From the NCBI RefSeq assembly GCF_011762155.1, contig NZ_JAASQL010000001.1, positions 1,178,001 through 1,242,000 of the forward strand: 64,000 nt of DNA, read 5' to 3'. Shown here one piece after another: positions 27,166 through 34,916 of the stretch. The position numbers were made by a program, and so were the translations under genes. The notes beneath the pieces are model-generated. The model saw nothing but the letters and a program-made list of their open reading frames with translations. It searched no databases and was not told the DNA's origin. Positions within the stretch are counted from its first letter, which is position 1, and every line of letters begins with the position of its first letter. Source of the stretch: Wenyingzhuangia heitensis. GTDB lineage: Bacteria > Bacteroidota > Bacteroidia > Flavobacteriales > Flavobacteriaceae.

Positions 27166-28937
27166 TTATTTCTATATATTTTATCATATAAATCTTTGTA
27201 AATCTCTAAGATAATTTTTCGTTTTACTTTCATAGTAGGTGTTAAATGACCTCCATTTATACTCCATTCATCAGGAGTAAGTTCAAATCTTTTTATTTGT
27301 TCCCATTTTCCAAATTTGGTGTTACAGAGTGTAATTTCTTGTTGTATTCTGTCTATTACTTGTGGACAATTTACCAAATCTTTGTGTGTTTTTATATTTG
27401 GGATTCCTTTAATAGCACACCAGTCTCTAACGTAGTCAAAGTTTATTTGTATTAGAGCAGCAGGCATTTTCTCGCCTTCACCAATTACCATTATTTGATC
27501 TATAAAGCGAGATAATTTTAGTTCACTCTCTAATAAATTAGGAACAATATATTTACCTCCAGAGGTTTTAAAAATTTCTTTTTTACGATCGGTTATTTTT
27601 AAAAATCCATCAGCATCTATTTCTCCAATATCTCCTGTGCAAAAATAATCACCAATCATTACCTCTTTGGTTTTTTCAGGATCTTTATAATACCCCATCA
27701 TTACGTTAGGTCCTTTTACTAATATTTCTCCGTCTTCGGCAATTTTAATTTCTACATTTTTTATAGGTTTTCCTACTGTGCCAGCCTTAAACTCTTTGTT
27801 TATAATTTCGTTTACAGCAATTACAGGAGAAGTCTCGGTAAGCCCATATCCTTCTAAAATAGGCATTTTGGCAGCTGCAAAAACTCTAGCTATTCTAGGT
27901 TGCAAAGCAGCACTCCCCGATACCATAAAATCTAAATTACCTCCTAAAGCTTCTTTCCATTTATTTAAAATTAATTTTTGTGCAATTTTTAATTGTAAAG
28001 TAAAGAACCAACTTTCGTTTGTATAAGGTTCGTGTTTTAAAGCTATGTTTATTGCCCAGTAAAACAAAGCTTTTTTAAGACCTGTTAGTTCACCTCCTTT
28101 GGCATAAATCTTATCGTAAATTTTTTCAAATAACCTAGGTACTCCAGTAATAATATTAGGTTTAATTTCTTTTAGATTATCGCTAATAGTATCCATAGAT
28201 TCTGCAAAGTAGATTTGAATACTGTTACGCTGGTATAGGTATAAAATCATACGTTCAAAAACATGGCAAACTGGTAAAAAACTCAGAGCTTTGGTACCTA
28301 TGTTAGACTTTGGTAGTCTGTCAGAGCTGTCTATGGTATTGGATATTAGGTTGTTGTGACTTAGCATTACTCCCTTAGGTCTTCCTGTGGTTCCAGAGGT
28401 GTATATAATGGTTGCTAAGTCAGTACTTTTAATACTTTTTTTAATATTTTCTAGTTGTTCATCATTGGTTGCTTTTTCTCCAATACTTAAAAGTTCTTTC
28501 CAGTTTTTAACGGTATCAATTTCGTCAAAACTATAAACCTCTTGTAATTTAGTATTGGCTTTAATAGCGTTTATTTTGTCTAAAACTTCTTGATCAGAAA
28601 CAAAACAGTAAATAGCTCCTGAATGATTTAAAATATATTCATAATCTTTGGCAGATATAGTAGGGTATACAGGTACATTTTGAGCTCCTGTTTGTAATAT
28701 AGCGATATCTAAAATATTCCATTCTGTTCTGTTGGTGGTCGATATAATTGCTATTTTATCATCCTTTTTTATACCAAGCTCTAACAAACCTTTAGACACA
28801 AGAGTATATTTTTTTATATATTCTTGTGTAGATGTAGAAACCCATTTTCCTTTATATTTAGTGTTAAAAGCCTTTTCTAAGGGTTGATTTTCTAATTGAT
28901 AAAGAGGGAAATCAAATATTCTAGTAACTGATTGCAT
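27162..28937 (-). CDS. Long-chain fatty acid--CoA ligase (AMP-forming)
   Basis: The 591-residue enzyme belongs to the ANL superfamily and activates fatty acids to acyl-CoA through an acyl-AMP. Motifs are the P-loop TIIYTSGTTGRPKGVMLSH, GYGLTETSPV, YFCTGDIGEID and the hinge DRKKEIFKTSGGKY. The length and the Ala-lacking KLKI-free tail resemble the eukaryote-like FadD15/ACSL type common in Bacteroidota. It acts at the inner face of the membrane on exogenous or recycled fatty acids. It lies 56 bases downstream of oxyR on the same strand. Confidence 0.93.
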   Translation of the reverse strand: MQSVTRIFDFPLYQLENQPLEKAFNTKYKGKWVSTSTQEYIKKYTLVSKGLLELGIKKDDKIAIISTTNRTEWNILDIAILQTGAQNVPVYPTISAKDYEYILNHSGAIYCFVSDQEVLDKINAIKANTKLQEVYSFDEIDTVKNWKELLSIGEKATNDEQLENIKKSIKSTDLATIIYTSGTTGRPKGVMLSHNNLISNTIDSSDRLPKSNIGTKALSFLPVCHVFERMILYLYQRNSIQIYFAESMDTISDNLKEIKPNIITGVPRLFEKIYDKIYAKGGELTGLKKALFYWAINIALKHEPYTNESWFFTLQLKIAQKLILNKWKEALGGNLDFMVSGSAALQPRIARVFAAAKMPILEGYGLTETSPVIAVNEIINKEFKAGTVGKPIKNVEIKIAEDGEILVKGPNVMMGYYKDPEKTKEVMIGDYFCTGDIGEIDADGFLKITDRKKEIFKTSGGKYIVPNLLESELKLSRFIDQIMVIGEGEKMPAALIQINFDYVRDWCAIKGIPNIKTHKDLVNCPQVIDRIQQEITLCNTKFGKWEQIKRFELTPDEWSINGGHLTPTMKVKRKIILEIYKDLYDKIYRNN

Positions 28938-28993
28938 ACAAATAATTTTGGTATCTATTAAATTAGTGATTTTATTTTAGTTTTTTAGCAACG

Positions 28994-29938
28994 TTATTTC
29001 TTTAATTTTAAAGGACTGATAATATCTACATTACTAAAAGCAATTACACCACGTAAAATTCCTGAAATTTCATCTTTTAAAGCGTTGATGATTTGTAGTT
29101 TTAATCCTGATTTATGATAAATAAGACTCACTTCTCTTGCAGGATGAGGTTGTTCAAATTCACGAATTAATTTTTTATCCTCTTCTTTTAAATCTAAAGA
29201 ATGCAAATAGGGTAACAATGTCATCCCTAATCCTTCTTTAGTAAGTTTTATTAAAGTATCAAAACTACCGCTTTGCAAAGCGAATTTCTTTTTGTTTTTA
29301 TGTCCTAATGTGCTACAAATATTTAAGACACTTTCTTTAAAACAATGCCCATCTTCTAACAATAGCAAATCTTCAATATTTAAGTCATTAGGGTGTAAAA
29401 ATTTTTGTTCATACAATCTATGATTTTTATTTACCAATCCAATAAAAGGTTCGTAATAAATGGGAGCTTCAATAATAGCATCGTTATTTAGTGGAGTGGC
29501 AGCTATGGCAGCATCCAAATGGCCGTCAGATAATTTTTGAACAATTTCTGCCGTGGTTAATTCGTAAATAACCAACTCTACTTTTGGATATCTTTTATTA
29601 AAGTTTTTTAAAAACAAGGGAAGTAAACTAGGCATAATAGTGGGGATAATTCCTAGTTTAAACTCTCCACCAATATATCCTTTTTCTTGTTCTACAATAT
29701 CGTTAATACGATTGCTTTCGTTTACAATTGTTTTGGATTGAGCTACAATTTTTTTACCAACTTCAGTTAATTCTATGGGTTTTTTATTTCTGTTAAATAT
29801 TTGTACCCCAAGTTGTTCTTCTAGCTTGTGTATTTGCATACTTAATGTTGGCTGAGTAACAAAACAATACTCAGATGCTGTGGTAAAATTTTTGTGTTCA
29901 GCAACTGCTAAAACGTACTTTAATTGGGTGATTGTCAT
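28994..29938 (-). CDS. oxyR: OxyR, hydrogen-peroxide-sensing LysR regulator
   Basis: The 314-residue LysR-type protein carries the OxyR redox pair at the E. coli positions: C199 and C208 in LLEDGHCFKESVLNIC. Peroxide forms the disulfide and turns on catalase, peroxiredoxin and iron-sequestration genes. The winged helix (residues 1-60, NFTTASEYCFVTQPTLSMQIHKLEEQ) is standard. It is divergent from dps with 116 bases between the coding regions, which contain two symmetrical sequences suited to OxyR binding. Coregulation is inferred. Confidence 0.95.
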   Translation of the reverse strand: MTITQLKYVLAVAEHKNFTTASEYCFVTQPTLSMQIHKLEEQLGVQIFNRNKKPIELTEVGKKIVAQSKTIVNESNRINDIVEQEKGYIGGEFKLGIIPTIMPSLLPLFLKNFNKRYPKVELVIYELTTAEIVQKLSDGHLDAAIAATPLNNDAIIEAPIYYEPFIGLVNKNHRLYEQKFLHPNDLNIEDLLLLEDGHCFKESVLNICSTLGHKNKKKFALQSGSFDTLIKLTKEGLGMTLLPYLHSLDLKEEDKKLIREFEQPHPAREVSLIYHKSGLKLQIINALKDEISGILRGVIAFSNVDIISPLKLKK

Positions 29939-29951
29939 TGTTAATTTTTTT

Positions 29952-29965
29952 TAGTATCAATACTA
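29952..29965. promoter_or_regulatory. Candidate OxyR site, palindrome near oxyR
   Basis: TAGTAT and ATACTA form a perfect 6-base inverted repeat around CA, 14 bases upstream of oxyR. The TAG...CTA arms resemble half of the known OxyR motif (ATAG-N7-CTAT). Role inferred from place and shape. Confidence 0.5.
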
Positions 29966-29986
29966 TCTATAAAGATATTAAATTAA

Positions 29987-30003
29987 TCAATTATAGTTAT
30001 TGA
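29987..30003. promoter_or_regulatory. Second symmetrical site in the oxyR-dps gap
   Basis: TCAAT (29987-29991) and ATTGA (29999-30003) are inverted arms around TATAGTT. Together with the palindrome at 29952-29965 it could form the long four-contact OxyR site, but the spacing does not follow the E. coli pattern exactly. It overlaps the -33 TTG of dps. Confidence 0.4.
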
Positions 30004-30031
30004 GATGTGTTATAAATTCTAGATATCTTTA
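30000..30031 (+). promoter_or_regulatory. Promoter of dps
   Basis: TTG (30000-30002), 21 bases and TATCTTTA (30024-30031) match the Bacteroidota consensus with one mismatch in the last base. Transcription would start near 30038, which rules out the ATG at 30034 and supports 30055 as the dps start. Confidence 0.55.
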
Positions 30032-30054
30032 TAATGGATTTAAAAATCAATAAC

Positions 30055-30525
30055 ATGAAAAATACAGTAGTAGGAGTAGACAATGCTAATTCGGTTAAAG
30101 TTGCAGAGAAATTAAATGAACTATTGGCAAATTATCAAATACATTATCAAAATTTAAGAGGTTTGCATTGGAATATCAAAGGGAAAAACTTTTTTCAATT
30201 GCATGTGAAATTTGAAGAGTATTATGTGGATTCTCAACTTAAAATAGATGAGATTGCAGAAAGAATTTTAACATTAGCTGGTGTGCCATTACATACATTT
30301 ACTGATTATTTAGAGGTTTCTAAAATTGAAGTTGGAAAAAATATATCTAATGATGTAGAGGCTGTAAAATTAGTAGTAGCAGGATATAATCAATTGTTAG
30401 AGTTAGAAAGAGAAATTTTAAATCTATCGGATGATGTAGATGATGAAGGAACTAACTCTATGATGAGTGACTTTATTAGCGAGCAAGAAAAAACACTATG
30501 GATGTTAAACTCTTGGTTAGGATAA
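30055..30525 (+). CDS. dps: Dps family DNA-binding/ferroxidase protein
   Basis: Dps forms a 12-subunit cage that oxidises and stores iron with hydrogen peroxide and shields DNA. From the chosen start it has 156 residues. The ferroxidase motif is visible as LRGLHWNIKGKNFFQLHVKFEEYYVDSQLKIDEIAER (H, H, D, E ligands across two subunits). It is divergent from oxyR, which fits peroxide induction. The upstream in-frame ATG at 30034 lies before the predicted transcription start and is not used here. Confidence 0.94.
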   Translation: MKNTVVGVDNANSVKVAEKLNELLANYQIHYQNLRGLHWNIKGKNFFQLHVKFEEYYVDSQLKIDEIAERILTLAGVPLHTFTDYLEVSKIEVGKNISNDVEAVKLVVAGYNQLLELEREILNLSDDVDDEGTNSMMSDFISEQEKTLWMLNSWLG

Positions 30526-30547
30526 TAAGACATAGTTTTACATAAAT

Positions 30548-30580
30548 AAAAAAGGCTTCTGAATTTCAGAAGCCTTTTTT
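30548..30580. terminator. Bidirectional terminator between dps and transketolase
   Basis: A perfect 15-base stem (30548-30562 with 30566-30580) carries an A run on the left and a T run on the right, so it serves dps and the convergent transketolase gene alike. Confidence 0.9.
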
Positions 30581-30599
30581 AATTGTATGTTTTTAAGAA

Positions 30600-31571
30600 C
30601 TAGGTTCTTTTAATTGCTTTTTGAGCAGCAGCAACTATGGCAGCAGCGTTTAATCCGTACTTGTCCATTAATTGAGCAGGAGTTCCAGATTCTCCAAAAG
30701 TATCGTTGGTTGCCACAAATTCTTGTGGAGCAGGGTTGTTTAAAGCTAATGTTCTAGCAACACTTTCTCCTAAACCTCCTAAAAAGTTATGTTCTTCAGC
30801 GGTAACAACACATCCTGTTTTACCAACAGATTTTAAAATTAACTCTTCGTCTAAAGGTTTAATTGTATGTATGTTAATTACTTCAGCAGAAATTCCTAAT
30901 TCTTCTAATTGTTCTGATGCTTGTAAAGCTTCCCAAACTAAGTGACCTGTAGCAACAATTGTTACGTCAGTTCCCTCTGTCATTTGAATACCTTTACCTA
31001 TCACAAATTTATTTTCGTGTTCTGTGTCTGTAAACTTAGGCATGTAAATAGGCACTACTGGTCTACCAAAACGTAAATATACAGGACCTTCATACTCTGC
31101 AATAGCAACAGTAGCTGCTTCTGTTTGGTTGTAATCACAAGTGTTAATTACGGTCATACCAGGTAACATTTTCATCAAACCTAAATCTTCTAAAATTTGG
31201 TGAGTTGCTCCATCTTCTCCTAAGGTTAATCCTGCGTGAGAAGCACATATTTTTACATTCTTATCAGAATAAGCAATAGATTGTCTAATTTGATCGTATA
31301 CACGACCTGTAGAGAAACCAGCAAAAGTTCCTGTAAAAGGAATTTTTCCACCAATAGTTAAACCAGCAGCAATTCCCATCATGTTAGCTTCTGCAATACC
31401 AATTTGGAAAAATCTTTCAGGGTTTTCTTTAATAAATTCATTCATTTTTAATGAACCAATTAAATCAGCACATAGGGCAACAACATTAGGATTTGTTCTT
31501 CCTAAATGCGCTAATCCAGCACCAAAACCTGAACGGGTATCTTTTTTTTCTGTGTAAGTGTATTTTTTCAT
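30600..31571 (-). CDS. Transketolase, C-terminal subunit
   Basis: The 323-residue protein is the second half of a split transketolase: the pyrimidine-binding domain (IGIAEANMMGIAAGLTIGGKIPF, with the catalytic glutamate) and the C-terminal domain. It needs the N-terminal half, which binds the thiamine diphosphate pyrophosphate through GDG...N. That half, usually the adjacent gene, is not next to it: upstream is maf after 64 bases. With its partner it exchanges two-carbon units in the pentose phosphate pathway. The gene ends the minus-strand run of the OMP, smpB, the prenyltransferase and maf. Confidence 0.92.
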   Translation of the reverse strand: MKKYTYTEKKDTRSGFGAGLAHLGRTNPNVVALCADLIGSLKMNEFIKENPERFFQIGIAEANMMGIAAGLTIGGKIPFTGTFAGFSTGRVYDQIRQSIAYSDKNVKICASHAGLTLGEDGATHQILEDLGLMKMLPGMTVINTCDYNQTEAATVAIAEYEGPVYLRFGRPVVPIYMPKFTDTEHENKFVIGKGIQMTEGTDVTIVATGHLVWEALQASEQLEELGISAEVINIHTIKPLDEELILKSVGKTGCVVTAEEHNFLGGLGESVARTLALNNPAPQEFVATNDTFGESGTPAQLMDKYGLNAAAIVAAAQKAIKRT

Positions 31572-31635
31572 TTTACAGTTCTAACATTAATTGTGGGCAA
31601 AAGTAATAATTTTATATGGTTGAAAGTATATAAAA

Positions 31636-32211
31636 CTAGAAGTTTTTAAGTTCCTTATATAACTTCTGTACAGGTAGTCCTACTACATTGGCATAACTCC
31701 CCTCAATTTTAGCAACTCCTATCAATCCTATCCACTCTTGAATTCCGTAACTTCCTGCTTTATCAAAAGGTTTGTAGTTGTTTACGTAAAAATTAATTTC
31801 GTCTTTTGATAATTTGCTAAAATAGACTTGAGTTTTGTCTGTAATTATTTTTGTTTTTTTTGTGGTAGCCAAACAAATAGAGGTAATTACTTGATGATTG
31901 TTGTTAGAAAGTTCCTCTAACATTTTAACAGCTTCTGCTTTGTCTTTGGGTTTTTCTAAAGCTTTGTTGTTAGACCACACTATGGTGTCTGCTGTTATTA
32001 ACAGCTCATTATCTTTTAGTTGTATAGCATTAGATTTAAACTCTGCTAAAAACTCTGTAATTTGTTCTGCTTTAAAATGATGAGGGTAAATTTCTTGACT
32101 ATCAATAAATTTAACCTCAAAAGGGATGTTTAATTCTTTTAAAAACTGTTGTCTTCTAGGGGATTTAGATCCTAATATAATTTTGTATTTGTTTAATATA
32201 TCTGTAAGCAT
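31636..32211 (-). CDS. maf: Maf-family nucleoside triphosphate pyrophosphatase
   Basis: Maf proteins hydrolyse dTTP, UTP or modified nucleotides to monophosphates and so clean the nucleotide pool; some inhibit cell division. The 191-residue protein shows ILGSKSPRRQQFLKEL at the N-terminus, TADTIVW with the catalytic aspartate, LEKPKDKAEA and the AGSYGIQEW segment, which places it near the YhdE (dTTP/UTP) branch. It lies 10 bases after the prenyltransferase and 64 bases before the transketolase subunit, in the same run. Confidence 0.95.
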   Translation of the reverse strand: MLTDILNKYKIILGSKSPRRQQFLKELNIPFEVKFIDSQEIYPHHFKAEQITEFLAEFKSNAIQLKDNELLITADTIVWSNNKALEKPKDKAEAVKMLEELSNNNHQVITSICLATTKKTKIITDKTQVYFSKLSKDEINFYVNNYKPFDKAGSYGIQEWIGLIGVAKIEGSYANVVGLPVQKLYKELKNF

Positions 32212-32221
32212 ATAGTTTTGT

Positions 32222-33070
32222 TTATGTAAAAAATACTGCTAAAATTCCACAAGCTATAATTAATTTAAGAATTCTACTAATTTTAGAAATTTGATTTTTT
32301 TTATAGGGAAATTTAAGCTGTTGATAGCAGTAGGCAAGGGGAATGATTAAGAAAAAGGAAATGAATATTTTTAAATAAATAGAGTTAGATAAATATAAAA
32401 CAATAAGTAAAGAGCTAAACGTAATTCCCATAAGGAATTTGCAAAGTAAGACTGTATATTTGGTTCCTATTGCGATAGGTAATGTGTTTAATTTTGCTTT
32501 TTTATCGCCTTTTACATCTTCTATATCTTTTACTACTTCTCTTATTAAATTTAAGATAAAAGCAAAATAAGATAGAGCATATATGGTTTGTGTTTGGTAT
32601 TTGTTGCTTGGTATAATCAATAAAAAAAAGAGAATTGAAAATCCGGTTAAACTTGCAATTAAAAAATTGCCAAGAAAAGGAATCCCTTTTGCTTTTTTAC
32701 TATAGATGTATAATAGTAAAATTGAAAAAATACCATAACAAAATAATGCAATATTTTGTAAATAATAACATGCAAATGTTCCAAATAATAAACCAAGTGT
32801 ATTAAAAACAATATAAAGTAAAAAGGAGTTTTTAGCAGAAATTATTTTACTTACAATTTGTTTGTTGGGTTTGTTTATTTGATCTGTGGTAATGTCAAAA
32901 TAATCATTAATAATATTACCAGCTGCAGCCAAACAAAAAGTGCATATAATATAAAGAAATACAGTAAAAGATAATTGAGCGTAGGAGTACAATAAGCAAA
33001 CAATAAAAACTTGACTAATGCTTATTAGTAATAAGTTTTTAATCCTGATTAATTGAAAACCTACCCACAT
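32222..33070 (-). CDS. UbiA-type membrane prenyltransferase
   Basis: The 282-residue protein has about eight transmembrane helices and both aspartate motifs of the UbiA family: NIINDYFDITTDQINKP (NDxxDxxxD) and REVVKDIEDVKGD. These bind magnesium and the prenyl diphosphate. In Bacteroidota this branch is often named geranylgeranylglycerol-phosphate geranylgeranyltransferase, but the acceptor is not proven; a quinone or other aromatic is possible. Its ATG overlaps the smpB stop by one base (TAATG), so translation is probably coupled. Confidence 0.88.
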   Translation of the reverse strand: MWVGFQLIRIKNLLLISISQVFIVCLLYSYAQLSFTVFLYIICTFCLAAAGNIINDYFDITTDQINKPNKQIVSKIISAKNSFLLYIVFNTLGLLFGTFACYYLQNIALFCYGIFSILLLYIYSKKAKGIPFLGNFLIASLTGFSILFFLLIIPSNKYQTQTIYALSYFAFILNLIREVVKDIEDVKGDKKAKLNTLPIAIGTKYTVLLCKFLMGITFSSLLIVLYLSNSIYLKIFISFFLIIPLAYCYQQLKFPYKKNQISKISRILKLIIACGILAVFFT

Positions 33071-33525
33071 TAGTAACTTTTCTTTATTCTATCTAAAGAA
33101 ATTTTGTTGTCACGGTCTTTAATAGTTTGTCTTTTATCGTACAGTTTTTTACCCTTACAAAGACCAATTTCTAATTTAGCATAACCTTTGTCTGTTAAAA
33201 ACATTTTTAAAGGAATAATAGTTAAACCAGCATTGTTTACTTCCTTGTTTAGCTTTTTTAGTTCTTTTTTGTTTAATAAAAGCTTTCTAGAGCTTTTGGG
33301 CTTGTGGTTGTATGCATTCCCATATAAGTATTCTTCAATAAACATATTAATGGCAAATAGCTCTCCATTATCGTTAAATTCACAAAAGCTATCTGTAATT
33401 CTAGCTTTGCTTAATCTAATCGATTTAATTTCGGTTCCTGTCAATACAATTCCAGCAACATATTTGTCTAGAATCTCATATTCAAACCTAGCTCTTTTGT
33501 TTTGTATGTTTATTCTCTTTTGCAT
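33070..33525 (-). CDS. smpB: SsrA-binding protein
   Basis: SmpB carries tmRNA to stalled ribosomes for trans-translation. The 151-residue protein has the family's start NKRARFEYEILDKYVAGIVLTGTEIKSIR and the C-terminal basic tail (KKLYDKRQTIKDRDNK) that enters the mRNA channel. It lies 9 bases after the outer-membrane protein gene and overlaps the prenyltransferase by one base. The tmRNA gene itself is not in the window as far as I can see. Confidence 0.97.
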   Translation of the reverse strand: MQKRINIQNKRARFEYEILDKYVAGIVLTGTEIKSIRLSKARITDSFCEFNDNGELFAINMFIEEYLYGNAYNHKPKSSRKLLLNKKELKKLNKEVNNAGLTIIPLKMFLTDKGYAKLEIGLCKGKKLYDKRQTIKDRDNKISLDRIKKSY

Positions 33526-33534
33526 AAATAGCTG

Positions 33535-33975
33535 TTATAATTCGTTAATTCTGTAACGAATATTAAAACCAAACTGAAGAATCTCTAAAGATGTTTTGGT
33601 GATTATGTTTACTTGTGGTCTCCAATCTAATCCTAGAGTAATAGGGGCTTTTTTGAATAAATATTCAATACCAGCTTCTCCGTTAACTCCTAGTATAAAA
33701 GGATCTCCTACAAAGGTAGACAAACCAGTTCCAAAATAATATTGAAAATTTAAATTTGCTAATTTTATGTCATCTATTTTAAAATCATATAATAAATTAG
33801 CACCAATACCTTCTCCAAAAGTAATATCTCCGTGTAATCGGGTATGATCTTCAAAATTTACAATACCATCAATGGCTACACTATTGTCTCCAAAACTCCC
33901 CAAACGAATTCCTATTTCTTGTGCACTAGCTGTAGTTGCTATAATAAATAGAAGTATTGCGGTTATTTTTTTCAT
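33535..33975 (-). CDS. Predicted outer-membrane or periplasmic beta protein
   Basis: This 146-residue protein has a signal peptide (MKKITAILLFIIATTASAQ). The mature chain is glycine-rich with regular beta-strands (IGIRLGSFGDNSVAIDGIV, YFGTGLSTFVGDPFILGVNGEAGIEY) and ends in FNIRYRINEL, which fits a small eight-strand barrel. No precise family is recognised. It heads the smpB run, 9 bases upstream of smpB. Confidence 0.75.
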   Translation of the reverse strand: MKKITAILLFIIATTASAQEIGIRLGSFGDNSVAIDGIVNFEDHTRLHGDITFGEGIGANLLYDFKIDDIKLANLNFQYYFGTGLSTFVGDPFILGVNGEAGIEYLFKKAPITLGLDWRPQVNIITKTSLEILQFGFNIRYRINEL

Positions 33976-34013
33976 TTCCTAAATTTTTTAGTCAAGCAAA
34001 AATACAAAGAATA

Positions 34014-34652
34014 CTATATATTTATAAAACTTGAGTAGTCTTTATTTTCACCCTGTTTGTTTCTCCATGCTCCTGTTACTTGTTTTGTGTTTTCTGTGTT
34101 TATGTCTTTAAACAAAAAGATACTACCTAATAGTTGTTCTGAGGTTGGAATGTGTAAAAGTTTTTTAAAATCATCATTTCTTAACGTTCCCCCGCTAGAC
34201 CAATAATTTTCAAATTCTTTTTCTGTGGCAGCCAATAATAAATTCTGAATAGCAGCACTTGTGGCAGCAATATGTTCTATGTTTTTTTGATTAAATTCTA
34301 GTTCCTTGTTTTCAGAAGGTTCTGGAATCCAGGTTGCTTGTATCAAAGCGGTAGCGCTATGTAGCATTTGTATAATTTTTCCACCTTCTATATTATTATC
34401 TGTATAATATTTAGCCAAATCTCTACAGGCTTTAGTATTTAAAATATAAAACCTCCATGGAGCTAAAGATTTTAATGTGTGATTTTTTAAGGATGAAGCG
34501 TTTGCTGGGTAGTGAAAAGGAGCTTTTCCGGCTAAAGTGATCATTTCCTCAATATCTTTATTTAATTCTTCTGATAACGTTATCTCTAATGGAGTGTCGC
34601 TTAATATTTTTAAGGTTCTGCGTTTTAATAGGATGTTTTTAAATAAGCTCAT
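34014..34652 (-). CDS. Nitroreductase-family flavoprotein
   Basis: The 212-residue protein shows the FMN-binding nitroreductase fold: an N-terminal RRTLK segment, APWRFYIL (the usual QPWxF block), and a C-terminal GSIFLF and WRNKQG. Members reduce nitroaromatics, quinones or flavins with NAD(P)H. Motifs are weaker than in NfsB, so the substrate is unclear. The ATG at 34652 is chosen because it begins the conserved region; the frame extends upstream to 34664. It is divergent from narK, with 264 bases between. Confidence 0.82.
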   Translation of the reverse strand: MSLFKNILLKRRTLKILSDTPLEITLSEELNKDIEEMITLAGKAPFHYPANASSLKNHTLKSLAPWRFYILNTKACRDLAKYYTDNNIEGGKIIQMLHSATALIQATWIPEPSENKELEFNQKNIEHIAATSAAIQNLLLAATEKEFENYWSSGGTLRNDDFKKLLHIPTSEQLLGSIFLFKDINTENTKQVTGAWRNKQGENKDYSSFINI

Positions 34653-34847
34653 GGTATAAAACAATTTTTTTAATGTGATATAGGATGTGTTTTTTTATGA
34701 AATTATACAGTAATCAATAAAACTGCCAAACTACAGTTTTTAATAGGTTTAAAAGCAGTTATTTTTTTGACATTTAGCATGATTTGATTTTTATTTTATT
34801 TTTTGATTAAAAATAAATCAAAAACATAGTTTCTATTTGTTAAATAC

Positions 34848-34886
34848 ACGTATTTTTGCACGTATAAATACGTAGTTATGTACGTA
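34848..34886. promoter_or_regulatory. Four ACGTA motifs in the narK promoter
   Basis: ACGTA begins at 34848, 34860, 34870 and 34882, with spacings of 12, 10 and 12 bases, about one DNA turn each. Two of them are full TACGTA palindromes within the direct repeat TACGTAGTT (34869-34877 and 34881-34889). They flank the -7 element and the presumed transcription start, a layout that suggests a protein binding on one face of the helix. Confidence 0.5.
34851..34858 (+). promoter_or_regulatory. -7 element of narK
   Basis: TATTTTTG matches TAnnTTTG; the start codon is 58 bases further. No TTG stands at the -33 spacing, so an activator is likely. It lies between the first two ACGTA motifs. Confidence 0.5.
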
Positions 34887-34916
34887 GTTTTAAAATTGAA
34901 TTAAAAAGATAAAAAT

